DNA of 64,000 nucleotides, from contig JAAYBI010000012.1 of NCBI GenBank assembly GCA_012718915.1, forward strand, positions 44,343 to 108,342, in the 5' to 3' direction. The notes beneath the pieces are model-generated. The model had not been told where the DNA came from. It did no database searches and worked only from the letters and a program-made list of their open reading frames with translations. The translations under genes and the position numbers were made by a program. Of this stretch, positions 1 through 8,911 are shown in pieces. Source of the stretch: Clostridiaceae bacterium (GTDB lineage Bacteria > Bacillota > Clostridia > Saccharofermentanales > Saccharofermentanaceae). Each line of letters starts with the position of its first letter. Positions within the stretch are counted from its first letter, which is position 1.

Positions 1-896
1 GAGGTCAGGCGACTTCTCATTTCATCTCGGGGGACAATCATATCAAGGAACCCGTGCTTCTGCAGAAATTCTGACCTCTGGAAATCGTCCGGCAAAGCCT
101 GTGCGATGGTTCCTTCAATAACGCGCCTGCCCGCAAATCCGATCAACGTATCCGGCTCCGAGAGTATTATGTCGCCGAGCGAGGCAAAACTAGCCGTCAC
201 GCCGCCGGTGGTCGGATCAGTTAACACACTGATATAGAGGAGTCCGGCACGGCTGTGCCTTTCGACTGCAGCAGCGGTCTTGGCCATCTGCATCAGAGAC
301 ACAATGCCTTCTTGCATACGCGCACCGCCGGATGCCGCAAATAAGACGACCGGCAATTTTTTAGCCGTTGCCGTTTCAAAAAGACGAGTAATTTTCTCGC
401 CCACCGCGGAGCCCATTGAGCCCATCAGAAAATTCGAGTCCATCGCTCCGACCATGCATGAATAGCCGCCGATTTGAGCCTCACCGACGATTACGGCTTC
501 GGTCATGCCGGTTTTTTCGCGCAATTTGCGCAAACGATGATCATAGCGGGGGAAGGAAATCGGGTCTTTTCCGAATAGGTGTTCCCACAGCTCTTCGAAG
601 GAATTTTCGTCAACCGTCATTGCGAGTCGCTCGCGAGCGTTTACACGAAAACCATGTCCGCAATGCAAGCAAACATTGCGATTCATCTCGAAATCCTCGC
701 GCAGCATTACCCCTTGGCAAGACGTACAGCGAACCCAAAGATCATCGGGGATGGGCTTCATGTAACTGAATTGATCCTTTATCCCCGTTTGTCCGACTTC
801 GCCCTTGACGCTGTTCGGCTCGGATGCCTGTATATCGTGCATAAATTTGCGATTATCCTGCACTCGTTTTTTGATCAATGAAAATGTATCTTCCAT
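1..896 (-). CDS. accD: Acetyl-CoA carboxylase carboxyltransferase beta subunit (partial at window edge)
   Basis: Beta half of the carboxyltransferase that moves the carboxyl group from carboxybiotin to acetyl-CoA, giving malonyl-CoA in the cytoplasm. I translated it by hand from the ATG at 894-896; about 298 residues lie in the window and the 3' end runs off the left edge. A four-Cys zinc ribbon (Cys57, 60, 76, 79) opens the protein, followed by the crotonase-like fold with the ASGGARMQEG stretch and the KHGFLDMIVPR motif near the break. It is the last visible gene of the leftward fab/acc operon, 30 nt after accC; accA would be expected next, outside the window. Confidence 0.95.
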   Translation of the reverse strand, partial: MEDTFSLIKKRVQDNRKFMHDIQASEPNSVKGEVGQTGIKDQFSYMKPIPDDLWVRCTSCQGVMLREDFEMNRNVCLHCGHGFRVNARERLAMTVDENSFEELWEHLFGKDPISFPRYDHRLRKLREKTGMTEAVIVGEAQIGGYSCMVGAMDSNFLMGSMGSAVGEKITRLFETATAKKLPVVLFAASGGARMQEGIVSLMQMAKTAAAVERHSRAGLLYISVLTDPTTGGVTASFASLGDIILSEPDTLIGFAGRRVIEGTIAQALPDDFQRSEFLQKHGFLDMIVPRDEMRSRLT

Positions 897-926
897 GAAT
901 TTTCCCTCTAATCTCAAAGTAGCGAT

Positions 927-2294
927 TTATTCCGCCGATGTTTTTTCGAAAAGCACATCTTTTTTTCTATCAATATAGGTATTGTCATAATGACCGAGAA
1001 TAAAGTCCTTTTCTCTTAATATGGCCAGATGAAAATCGATGTTGGTCTTGACGCCGACAATAATAAATTCCATTAGTGCGCGACGCATCCGCATAATTGC
1101 TTCCTCGCGAGTCGGTGCCCATACAATGACCTTGGCCAGCAGTGAATCATAGAACGGCGGTATGGTGTAGCCCTGATAAATAGCGCTGTCGATGCGAATA
1201 CCCTGACCGCCCGGCATATGTAGTGTACTGATGGTACCGGGACAGGGGCGGAAGTCAAAACCCGGGTCTTCCGCATTAATTCGACACTCGATAGAGTGGC
1301 CGCGGAAAACAATATCCCTCTGCGAAAACCTCAGGATTTCTCCTGCGGCGACGCGGATCTGCTCTTGAATCAGATTGACACCTGTAATGGCTTCGCTGAT
1401 CGGATGCTCAACCTGTATGCGGGTATTCATTTCCATAAAATAAAAATTACGGTCTTTGTCAACTAAAAACTCAATCGTTCCGACGCCTTGGTAGCCGATT
1501 TTTCTCGCGAGGCACACCGCGGCCTGCCCCATTCGCATCCTTAACTCGTCGGTCATGAAAGGTGATGATGCCTCTTCTATAATCTTCTGATTGCGTCGTT
1601 GGACCGAGCAATCGCGGTCTCCGAGATGGACGACATGCCCATACTCGTCGCACAAGAGCTGAATCTCAATGTGACGCGGTTCGATGATGAGCTTTTCGAT
1701 ATAGACTTCATCGTCTCCGAAACATGCCTTTGCTTCGGTCTTGGCCATCTGAAAGGCGCTCTTGAAATCGGCTTCGCAATACGCCGCGCGCATACCCCGA
1801 CCGCCACCGCCCTGAGATGCTTTGATCAGGACCGGATAACCGATTCTTTCGGCATCACGCATTGCAGCTGTAAGTTCTTTTGCGGCGCCTTGAGATCCGG
1901 GAATAACCGGTATCCCGGCTTGCTCGGCCGTTTTTCTTGCATTGGCCTTATTGCCCATCATATCCATAATCTTGGCATCGGGACCGATGAATTTAATTTG
2001 GCATTTTTCACACAGTCTCGCGAAAACGGCATTTTCGGATAGAAATCCGAAGCCGGGGTGAATCGCCTCAGCGCCGGTGGTCAGACACGCCGACAGAATG
2101 GCTTGCATATTAAGATAGCTATCCTTAGAGGCATCCGGACCGATACAGACACACTCGTCCGCCAGTTGAGCATGAAGTGCGTTACGGTCAATTTCGGAAC
2201 AGACCGCGACGGTCTGTACCCCCATTTCACGACATGCGCGAATCACAGTAACGGCGATTTCGCCACGGTTGGCGATCAGTATTTTACGAAACAT
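927..2294 (-). CDS. accC: Acetyl-CoA carboxylase, biotin carboxylase subunit
   Basis: Biotin carboxylase: ATP-dependent carboxylation of the biotin on AccB. The 455-residue length is normal. It starts with the typical FRKILIANRGEIA segment, carries the ATP-grasp glycine-rich loop KASQGGGGRGMR near residue 160, and the catalytic region EMNTRIQVEHPISEAITG near residue 290. It lies between fabZ and accD in the same operon. Nothing is truncated. Confidence 0.97.
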   Translation of the reverse strand: MFRKILIANRGEIAVTVIRACREMGVQTVAVCSEIDRNALHAQLADECVCIGPDASKDSYLNMQAILSACLTTGAEAIHPGFGFLSENAVFARLCEKCQIKFIGPDAKIMDMMGNKANARKTAEQAGIPVIPGSQGAAKELTAAMRDAERIGYPVLIKASQGGGGRGMRAAYCEADFKSAFQMAKTEAKACFGDDEVYIEKLIIEPRHIEIQLLCDEYGHVVHLGDRDCSVQRRNQKIIEEASSPFMTDELRMRMGQAAVCLARKIGYQGVGTIEFLVDKDRNFYFMEMNTRIQVEHPISEAITGVNLIQEQIRVAAGEILRFSQRDIVFRGHSIECRINAEDPGFDFRPCPGTISTLHMPGGQGIRIDSAIYQGYTIPPFYDSLLAKVIVWAPTREEAIMRMRRALMEFIIVGVKTNIDFHLAILREKDFILGHYDNTYIDRKKDVLFEKTSAE

Positions 2295-2322
2295 AATCGT
2301 CTCCTTTTGTCACGCTGTCGAA

Positions 2323-2772
2323 TTAATCTTTTTTTGCATCACCGATGGCAAACATTATTTCCCCGCTGACGCAGAGCTTGCCGTTGACGAAAGCTTTACC
2401 TTCACCGAAGCCGATCGGCCCGCGCTGACGCGTCATCGTCACTTCCAGTCTTAATGTATCTCCGGGAAAAACACTTTGTTTGAAGCGCACTTTGTCGATA
2501 CCTGCAAAAAATGCAATTTTGCCTTTGTTCTCGGGCTTCGACAAAGCGACAATCGCACCGGCCTGAGCCATAGCTTCGACAATGAGTACACCAGGCATGA
2601 CCGGCATATCCGGAAAGTGGCCGCGAAAATAGTCTTCATCTACACGAACGTGCTTGAGCGCAACGATATGCGCATCGTCTTTTTCGAGCACTTCATCAAC
2701 GAGAATAAAAGGCTCTCTGTGCGGGATAATCCCCTTGATATCTTCTTGATTCATTATAGCTATATCGCTCAT
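2323..2772 (-). CDS. fabZ: 3-hydroxyacyl-ACP dehydratase FabZ
   Basis: Hot-dog fold dehydratase making trans-2-enoyl-ACP in fatty acid elongation. 149 residues, normal length. The catalytic His lies in [20 protein letters not shown], with the helix Glu further on in the same stretch. A GGGG-containing ribosome binding site precedes the ATG, and the gene starts 3 nt after the accB stop, so the two are probably translationally coupled. Confidence 0.97.
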   Translation of the reverse strand: MSDIAIMNQEDIKGIIPHREPFILVDEVLEKDDAHIVALKHVRVDEDYFRGHFPDMPVMPGVLIVEAMAQAGAIVALSKPENKGKIAFFAGIDKVRFKQSVFPGDTLRLEVTMTRQRGPIGFGEGKAFVNGKLCVSGEIMFAIGDAKKD

Positions 2773-2775
2773 GCT

Positions 2776-3306
2776 TTACCCCTTTGTGGCGCCCGGCTCG
2801 ATGATGAATAAGGCTTGTCCAAATTCAACCCGACATGCGCGGTCTGCAAGAATTTCAGTGACTACTCCGGATACCGGGCTGGTCACTTCGTTCATTAGCT
2901 TCATGGCCTCAACGATACAGAGGACGTCGCCTTTCTGGACGTAATCACCGATGGATACATAAGGGTCTTGGTCCGGCGCCGGCGAATCATAAAACACACC
3001 GACCACCGGAGATGTGACAGGGTGTCCGGTCGATGGTGCGGGCTTCTCAGAAGGCTCAGTATCTGTGAATGGTCTGCGATCCGATCCGCAAGTATTATTT
3101 GAAGTATATGAATTTTGAGACATCGGAGACGCTTCGAAAATTTCGCATTCGCGGAAAATGGCGATTTTGTTTTCGCCGCTTCCCATACGGAATTCGCTGA
3201 CGCCTTCTTTTCGCATGACCGCCATTAGTTCTTTGAGCTGTTCAAAAGTTAGTCCGGCGGTTATCGATTTGTCGGATATATGTTCTGTCGGATTGGTTGA
3301 AGCCAT
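2776..3306 (-). CDS. accB: Biotin carboxyl carrier protein of acetyl-CoA carboxylase
   Basis: Carrier protein bearing biotin between the AccC and AccAD active sites. 176 residues. The N-terminal part is variable, followed by a Ser/Pro/Thr-rich linker at about residues 75-95, and the C-terminal biotinyl domain contains VEAMKLMNEV, whose Lys is the biotinylation site. Only 1 nt separates it from the fabF stop. Confidence 0.96.
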   Translation of the reverse strand: MASTNPTEHISDKSITAGLTFEQLKELMAVMRKEGVSEFRMGSGENKIAIFRECEIFEASPMSQNSYTSNNTCGSDRRPFTDTEPSEKPAPSTGHPVTSPVVGVFYDSPAPDQDPYVSIGDYVQKGDVLCIVEAMKLMNEVTSPVSGVVTEILADRACRVEFGQALFIIEPGATKG

Positions 3307-3307
3307 A

Positions 3308-4597
3308 TTATTGTCCTACCTTTCTGAATAAGAGCGAGCCGTTTTGTCCTCCGAATCCGAGCGAATTCGATATGGCAGCACGTATATTTTTCTTGACTGC
3401 GATGTTCGGCGTATAGTTGAGATCGCATTCCGGGTCCGGTTCAGAGAGCCCAATAGTCGGTGGCACCACGCCGTCGCGAATGGCGAGTATTGCCGCAATG
3501 GCCTCAACCCCGCCGGCGGCGCCGAGAAGGTGTCCGGTGACAGATTTGGTTGAGCTAATCGAAACCGTACGTGCCAGTTCTTCACCCATGGCAAACTTGA
3601 CGGCTAATGTCTCGTATTTATCATTGAGTGGTGTACCGGTGCCGTGTGCATTAATATAGTCGACTTCGTCTGCAGAAATGCCACCTTCTCGCATCGCCAA
3701 TTTCATGGCCATGCCGGCACCTTTTCCTTCGGGATCCGGGCTCGTAATATGATAAGCATCCGCCGTCGCACCGTAACCGGAGACCTCAGCGTAAATATGC
3801 GCGCCGCGCTCAAGTGCGTGCTCCATCGTTTCCATAAAGACAATACCTGCACCCTCACCCATGACAAATCCGCCGCGACGGGCATCGAATGGAAGTGAGC
3901 CCATATTCGGGTCGTCGGTCATATTCAGGGCCTTCATGTTTGTAAAACCGGCCAACGCAATTCTAGTAATCGGCGCTTCGGCACCACCGGCCACAGCGGC
4001 CTTCAGGTAACCGAGTTTAATTTTGTGAAACGCTTCACCGATGGCGTGGGTTCCCGATGCACAAGCCGTGGTAACACAATAATTCGCGCCTTTGAGATGA
4101 TGAATCATCGATACATGCCCGGCAGCTAGATTGCTAATCATCATCGGGATAAACAACGGTGATATACGATCCGGACCTCTGCCGACCAGAAGTTCTTCAA
4201 ATTGATCTTGAAGCGTAGACAATCCACCGACGCCCGAGCCAATAATGACTCCTGTATCGAAAGGGTCCATAGTTGAAAAGTCGATTTTAGACATCTCAAT
4301 GGCTTCTTGAGCCGCCGCTACTGCGAAGTGGCAGTAACGATCCATCCGACGAGCTTCTTTGCGATCCAAAAAATTGCCGGGATCAAAATCCTTGACCTGT
4401 GCAGCCAGTCGAACCCGTGTACCCGGATACGCTTCAGAATCGATTAATCCGATACCGTGACGGCCGTTCACAACGGCGTCCCAAAATGAATCAACGGTAT
4501 TGCCGACAGGTGTGACGGCTCCCATTCCGGTAATAACGACTCTCGGACGACCTTGCTGATCGAAACATTCGTTTTTGTTAGTGGGCATACTAGCCAT
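3308..4597 (-). CDS. fabF: 3-oxoacyl-ACP synthase II (FabF)
   Basis: Elongating condensing enzyme of type II fatty acid synthesis. I start it at the ATG at 4597 (MASMPTNK) because a GGAGG site lies 7 nt upstream; a longer reading to 4663 would run back over the fabG stop and has no such site. This gives 429 residues. The catalytic Cys is in TTACASGTHAIGEA, and the two His are in NAHGTGTPLND and GHLLGAAG. It is positioned between fabG and accB as in clostridial fab operons. Confidence 0.95.
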   Translation of the reverse strand: MASMPTNKNECFDQQGRPRVVITGMGAVTPVGNTVDSFWDAVVNGRHGIGLIDSEAYPGTRVRLAAQVKDFDPGNFLDRKEARRMDRYCHFAVAAAQEAIEMSKIDFSTMDPFDTGVIIGSGVGGLSTLQDQFEELLVGRGPDRISPLFIPMMISNLAAGHVSMIHHLKGANYCVTTACASGTHAIGEAFHKIKLGYLKAAVAGGAEAPITRIALAGFTNMKALNMTDDPNMGSLPFDARRGGFVMGEGAGIVFMETMEHALERGAHIYAEVSGYGATADAYHITSPDPEGKGAGMAMKLAMREGGISADEVDYINAHGTGTPLNDKYETLAVKFAMGEELARTVSISSTKSVTGHLLGAAGGVEAIAAILAIRDGVVPPTIGLSEPDPECDLNYTPNIAVKKNIRAAISNSLGFGGQNGSLLFRKVGQ

Positions 4598-4634
4598 GTT
4601 AAAACCTCCTGAGACTATTGCTGTTGTTCTGATA

Positions 4635-5390
4635 TCAAATAACCAGTCCGCCGGAGACCTCAATCACCTGTCCGGTGACATAAGCACTCTCGTCAGAAGC
4701 CAAAAATGCAACGACATTCGCTACATCTTCCGGCTTTCCGAAGCGAGCCATCGGAATCCGCTCCATTGCGGCTTTCTTTGTCTCTTCTCCGAGCGCATCG
4801 GTCATGTCGGTCTCTATAAATCCCGGGGCAACGGCATTCACCGTAATATTGCGCTTGGCCATTTCTTTTGCCATGCTTTTCGTCATACCGATCAATCCGG
4901 CTTTCGACGCAGAGTAGTTCGCCTGACCCGCGTTGCCATAAACACCTGACACAGATGAAATATTGATAATTCGACCTTTTCTCTGCTTGACCATGATCGG
5001 CAGACAAAGAGAAGATGTGCTGAAAGCACCGGTCAAATTCGTATCAATAACCGATGTAAATTGCTCCCGGCTCATACGCATCGCCAATCCGTCACGGGTC
5101 ATTCCGGCGTTGTTGACCAAGACATCCACACGACCGAAGGTCTCTTTGGCGACATCGATAATTCTTTTGCAATCGGCCTCGAGCGAAATATCAGCTGCGA
5201 CCAATACGACTTGAATGTTTGAAAAGGCCGCCTCGCATTGTGATTTGACCATTTCTGCCTCTGAAGCACCGGAACGATACGTCAAGACCAGATTATAGCC
5301 TTTGGAAGCGAGTACTCGAGCAATCGCGGCACCCAATCCTCTGGATGCACCGGTCACAATGGCAACGGGACTGATAATGCTCTCTGTCAT
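4635..5390 (-). CDS. fabG: 3-oxoacyl-ACP reductase FabG
   Basis: NADPH-dependent short-chain dehydrogenase that reduces 3-oxoacyl-ACP. The start at 5390 (MTESIISP) follows a GGAGG site, and its ATG overlaps the fabK TGA by one base (TGATG), indicating translational coupling. 251 residues. The cofactor loop is TGASRGLG; catalytic residues are the Ser of NISSVSG and the YSASK motif (YxxxK); the C-terminus YVTGQVIEVSGG is standard. Confidence 0.96.
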   Translation of the reverse strand: MTESIISPVAIVTGASRGLGAAIARVLASKGYNLVLTYRSGASEAEMVKSQCEAAFSNIQVVLVAADISLEADCKRIIDVAKETFGRVDVLVNNAGMTRDGLAMRMSREQFTSVIDTNLTGAFSTSSLCLPIMVKQRKGRIINISSVSGVYGNAGQANYSASKAGLIGMTKSMAKEMAKRNITVNAVAPGFIETDMTDALGEETKKAAMERIPMARFGKPEDVANVVAFLASDESAYVTGQVIEVSGGLVI

Positions 5391-6325
5391 CAGATCGATC
5401 CTCCTACTTTGATGCAAGCCTCATACTCGGCAAACATTTCTTCAATGATATCTTTGACCGGCATGATCTCTTTGACTAGCCCGGCGATTTGTCCGGCCAT
5501 GAAAGAACCTTCCTTTAGATCGCCTTCTTTAACGGCTTTGCGAAGAGAACCAAGAGTCACGGCCTCCATCTCTTCGAACGTCGCGCCGGCCTTTTCCATT
5601 TTGTCGAGTTCAAGTGTCAATGCATTCTTTATGCAGCGTACCGGATGTCCGCCGCTTCTTCCCGTCACCCGAGAATCAATATCTCGGGACTTGACGACCA
5701 ACTCCTTGTAATTCTGATGAATCGTACATTCGCAAGAAGCCAAGAAGCGCGTTCCAACCTGGACACCGGATGCGCCCAGCATGCTGACTGCAGCGATACC
5801 GCGGCCATCAGCGATACCACCCGCGGCGATGACCGGAATCCGGACCGAATCGACGACCTGGGGAATCAAAGTCATCGTGGTCAATTCACCGATGTGCCCA
5901 CCGGCCTCTGTGCCTTCAGCGACAATCGCGTCCGCTCCCAGCCCTTCCATTCGTTTAGCCAATCCTGTGGATGCAACGACCGGAACCACTTTGATCCCTG
6001 CGCTTTTCCAGGCCTCAATATATTTTCCAGGGGAACCCGCACCGGTGGTGACGACGGCCACCTCTTCCTCGATGACGACTTGGGCTAAATCCGGTGTATG
6101 TGGGTTCATCAACATGATGTTGACGCCAAACGGCTTATCGGTCAGTGATTTCGCCTTCCGAATCTCTGCGCGCAATAATTCTTTGTCCATTGAGCCTGCG
6201 GCAATCAATCCGAGGCCGCCCGCATCCGAAACGGCCGAAGCCAGATTAGCATCAGCCACCCATGCCATGCCGCCCTGTATGATCGGATATTTTATGCCTA
6301 ATAGTACTGTAAGAGTTGTTTTCAT
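5390..6325 (-). CDS. fabK: Enoyl-ACP reductase FabK (FMN-dependent)
   Basis: Nitronate-monooxygenase-fold enoyl-ACP reductase using FMN and NAD(P)H, the triclosan-insensitive alternative to FabI. 311 residues. Visible motifs are the N-terminal YPIIQGGMAWVAD, AEGTEAGGHIG, VIAAGGIADGRGI and GVQVGTRFLA (phosphate-binding region). Its place directly after fabH and before fabG supports FabK over a nitronate monooxygenase. No fabI or fabL appears in the window. Confidence 0.94.
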   Translation of the reverse strand: MKTTLTVLLGIKYPIIQGGMAWVADANLASAVSDAGGLGLIAAGSMDKELLRAEIRKAKSLTDKPFGVNIMLMNPHTPDLAQVVIEEEVAVVTTGAGSPGKYIEAWKSAGIKVVPVVASTGLAKRMEGLGADAIVAEGTEAGGHIGELTTMTLIPQVVDSVRIPVIAAGGIADGRGIAAVSMLGASGVQVGTRFLASCECTIHQNYKELVVKSRDIDSRVTGRSGGHPVRCIKNALTLELDKMEKAGATFEEMEAVTLGSLRKAVKEGDLKEGSFMAGQIAGLVKEIMPVKDIIEEMFAEYEACIKVGGSI

Positions 6326-6368
6326 TTGATCCTCCTCGCCGAGACCGGCTTTTCGAAATGAATGTCTA

Positions 6369-7394
6369 TTAAAATATACAAACGCAGGCGCCGTATGTCA
6401 GTCCACCGCCGAATCCGGTAAATACCAATGTATGACCGCGACGAATATGCCCGGAACGAACTTCTTTATCAAGACAAATCGGAATGGAGGCCGACGACGT
6501 ATTGCCGGTCTCCGCTATATAAGAAATCATCTTTTCTGTCGGAATGCCCAATCGCTTGGCAGACGCTTGTAGGATGCGGTCATTGGCTTGATGCGGCACA
6601 ATAAAATCAATGGCTTCTAGCGGCAGATTTGCTCTCTCAACGGCTTTTTCTACGGCCAAAGGCATCGCTGTCGTCGCAAAACGATATACTTCCGGGCCTT
6701 TCATGGATAAATATTTACCGGTCTCATGCCCAAAACGATCCGGCTCGAAAACCATATCCTCGGGAATGAACGGGTGATTTGCGCGCTCAAACGCTTTTCC
6801 GGTCATGAACTCACCCCCGGTACCGTCCGCACCTATGAAGGATTCGTAGATATTCGCCTCAGGCAAGTCCGAGCCATCCGCTTGACGATTGGACACAATG
6901 GCTGCACCTGCGCCGTCTCCGAATAACACGCAAGTTCTGCGATCTTCAAAATCGACAAGCTTGGTCAGGCTCTCCGACGATACAATGAGCCCAGTCTTTC
7001 TTTCATCCGTGTTTAGATATCGCATAGCAATATCTAATGCCTGCACAAAGCCCGTACATGCCGCATTGAGATCAAAGCAAAATGCATTCTTGGCACCCAC
7101 CTGCGCCTGGACGATAGACGCCATATTCGGCGTCGTATAATCCGCCGATAAAGTCGTAGCGATAATGAAATCAATATTATCCGGATCCATCTCTGCCATT
7201 TCTATGGCATTACTTGCCGCATGAATCGCCATGTCCGACGTCGTTTCTGTGACACAATAATGTCGTTTCGAAATTCCCGTCCGTGAGGTAATCCACTCGT
7301 CACTGGTGTCCATAATCTTGGCGAGCATCTCGTTATCCACAACCAGTTCCGGCAAAAAGGAGCCGGTGCCCAATATTTTATAAGGTATTTCCAA
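6369..7394 (-). CDS. fabH: 3-oxoacyl-ACP synthase III (FabH)
   Basis: Initiating condensing enzyme that joins acetyl-CoA (or a branched primer) to malonyl-ACP. 341 residues. The triad is visible: Cys in NAACTGFVQAL, His in VPHQANDRIL and Asn in ETGNTSSASI. It is the first gene of the leftward fab/acc operon. Unlike many clostridial clusters no acpP lies between fabH and fabK (gap about 43 nt). Confidence 0.96.
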   Translation of the reverse strand: MEIPYKILGTGSFLPELVVDNEMLAKIMDTSDEWITSRTGISKRHYCVTETTSDMAIHAASNAIEMAEMDPDNIDFIIATTLSADYTTPNMASIVQAQVGAKNAFCFDLNAACTGFVQALDIAMRYLNTDERKTGLIVSSESLTKLVDFEDRRTCVLFGDGAGAAIVSNRQADGSDLPEANIYESFIGADGTGGEFMTGKAFERANHPFIPEDMVFEPDRFGHETGKYLSMKGPEVYRFATTAMPLAVEKAVERANLPLEAIDFIVPHQANDRILQASAKRLGIPTEKMISYIAETGNTSSASIPICLDKEVRSGHIRRGHTLVFTGFGGGLTYGACVCIF

Positions 7395-7425
7395 ATCTTA
7401 ATCCTCCGATAAATCGGCATTCGGT

Positions 7426-7454
7426 TATTAATAGAAATCAATAGCCCCTTGCAA
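7426..7454 (-). promoter_or_regulatory. Candidate promoter of the fabH operon
   Basis: On the minus strand TTGCAA (7449-7454) and TTAATA (7426-7431) stand 17 nt apart, about 30 nt upstream of the fabH ATG. TTGCAA is its own reverse complement, and on the plus strand it stands 17 nt before TATTTT (7472-7477), so one -35 hexamer could in principle serve both divergent promoters. Inferred from consensus only. Confidence 0.5.
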
Positions 7455-7472
7455 TTCTTTTGAAAATCAATT

Positions 7473-7489
7473 ATTTTGATTATCAAAGT
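7473..7489. promoter_or_regulatory. FabT-type operator between fabH and fabD
   Basis: The core TTTGATTATCAAA (7475-7487) is a perfect inverted repeat around a central base. As I recall it, the FabT (MarR family) box of streptococci is ANTTTGATTATCAAATT; this 17-mer matches at every defined position but one (G instead of T at 7488). It lies between fabH and fabD, where it could control both directions. The regulator gene is not in the window. Confidence 0.75.
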
Positions 7490-7553
7490 GTCGACGTCAT
7501 TTTACTCTCTTTCATTCGACACGTCAACAATGCAAAAAGGCAGGTATTGATAG

Positions 7554-8396
7554 ATGAATGCATTCCTTTTCCCCGGACAAGGCGCCCAATCTGCGGTTAT
7601 GGCCCAAAGTATGCTCAGTGAATATCCCGAGGCCAAGGCCTTCTACGATAGTGCTCGAGAGATTTGCGGCTATGACCTCACGACACTGGGCGATGCGGAA
7701 CTCGGTATGACGCGATACTCGCAACCCGCCATCACGGTTCACAGTGTCTGTGCATTTGAAAAAGCGCGCTCGGAATCCGAAGACATTGCTTCAACGGCTA
7801 TGGCCGGTTTCTCGCTCGGTGAATATTCGGCACTGTATGCGGCAGGGGTCATCTCCTTTTCCGACTTGCTGAAATTGGTCAACAAGCGTTCCGAACTCAT
7901 GCAGGAAGCCGCTGAAACGTCCCCTGGCGCAATGTTTGCGATTATTGGTCTTGAGGACGCAGCGATTGAGCAAGTCCTCGAACACTATAATGAAGTATAT
8001 GCGGTCAATTACAACTGCAGCGGGCAACTGGTCATAGCCGGAGCGATTGATCCAACCGAAAAAGCAGCAGCAGAACTGTTGGCAAATGGCGCACGTCGCG
8101 CCCATCGTCTGGCGGTCAACGGTGCATTTCACACGCCGTTCATGTCATCGGCGGCGGAGAAGCTAAAGGCGTTTGCCTCGGAGATATCATTTTCGGCACC
8201 TAAAAGTCCGATCTACTCTAACGCCACCGGTCTTCCGGTGGCTGCAAATACCGAATTTCCGGAATACCTTCGCACGCACATGATTTCGCCCGTCCGCTTT
8301 ACCGACGAGATTCGACGTATGCGCGCGGACGGTTATGAGAACTTCATTGAGCTCGGACCGGGCAAGGTATTAACAGGATTATTGAGAAAGATATAG
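7554..8396 (+). CDS. fabD: Malonyl-CoA:ACP transacylase FabD
   Basis: Transfers malonyl from CoA to ACP. 280 residues, slightly short of the usual ~310. The N-terminus is FLFPGQGAQ, the nucleophile elbow is GFSLGEYSAL (Ser at about residue 89), and the catalytic His is in NGAFHTPFM. It is transcribed away from fabH rather than sitting inside the operon as in most clostridia. An AGG-containing ribosome binding site precedes the ATG. Confidence 0.95.
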   Translation: MNAFLFPGQGAQSAVMAQSMLSEYPEAKAFYDSAREICGYDLTTLGDAELGMTRYSQPAITVHSVCAFEKARSESEDIASTAMAGFSLGEYSALYAAGVISFSDLLKLVNKRSELMQEAAETSPGAMFAIIGLEDAAIEQVLEHYNEVYAVNYNCSGQLVIAGAIDPTEKAAAELLANGARRAHRLAVNGAFHTPFMSSAAEKLKAFASEISFSAPKSPIYSNATGLPVAANTEFPEYLRTHMISPVRFTDEIRRMRADGYENFIELGPGKVLTGLLRKI

Positions 8397-8415
8397 ACAA
8401 GATTGAACGATAAAA

Positions 8416-8430
8416 GGGGCTGTCTCAAAA
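8416..8430 (+). repeat. 15-bp transposon-end-like repeat, copy 1
   Basis: GGGGCTGTCTCAAAA, found identically at 55072-55086. The reverse complement TTTTGAGACAGCCCC resembles terminal inverted repeats of insertion sequences common in Bacillota; no transposase remains nearby. It lies just after fabD, beside a decayed gene, which fits a scar of a lost element. The family is not established. Confidence 0.4.
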
Positions 8431-8495
8431 GACTTGTAACAAAGTCGGATGAGGCCGCCTTATTTATTTATGCCTTACTGAAAAATATCAAGTCG

Positions 8496-8905
8496 CTATT
8501 CTTGTAATCGATATTCAAACTCCGTATGATCTTCACGAACACAGCTTAAAACAAATGCTCCATCCTCTTGATTTATGGAAACAACAGCAAAGGCCTCATG
8601 CAAACCTAGAATTCTGTTATCCGAGAGGTCAAAATCTGTGTCTCTTTTCATCTACATGACTCCAATGGTAATCTCGCCTTCCGGATATCCATCGACGGCA
8701 CGATCTGCACCGCTCATGCCGAAAAAGCGGAATCCGCCGTTACTTCGGCTCGACTCGTATGTCGGATCTACATAGTAAAATTGATCGTCCATACATAATA
8801 TATTCCAGGCGTGCGAAGCCTCTGCGTCACTGCCGAGCGCAATGCTTGCGTCCACGTCGACCTGGAGGCACAATTGTCCGGTATTGCTTTGAAAAATGAA
8901 TGATG
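8496..8905 (-). pseudogene. Transglutaminase-like protein remnant
   Basis: Minus-strand reading containing SHAWNILCMDDQFYYVDPTY, the His/Asp half of a transglutaminase-like core. The upstream half with the catalytic Cys is missing: the frame simply runs back into the end of tyrS with no start codon or ribosome binding site. At 8652-8654 an in-frame TAG interrupts it, after which the same frame continues for 51 codons to a second TAG at 8496-8498. I read it as a 5'-truncated, stop-containing pseudogene; together with the transposon-end-like repeat beside it, this suggests an old insertion or deletion. It fills the interval between fabD and tyrS. Confidence 0.7.
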
Positions 8906-8911
8906 GTTCCT

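Noticed and set aside
8652..8654. In-frame TAG as pyrrolysine or readthrough
   Set aside because: The gene lacks its 5' half, start and catalytic Cys, so decay is the simpler explanation.
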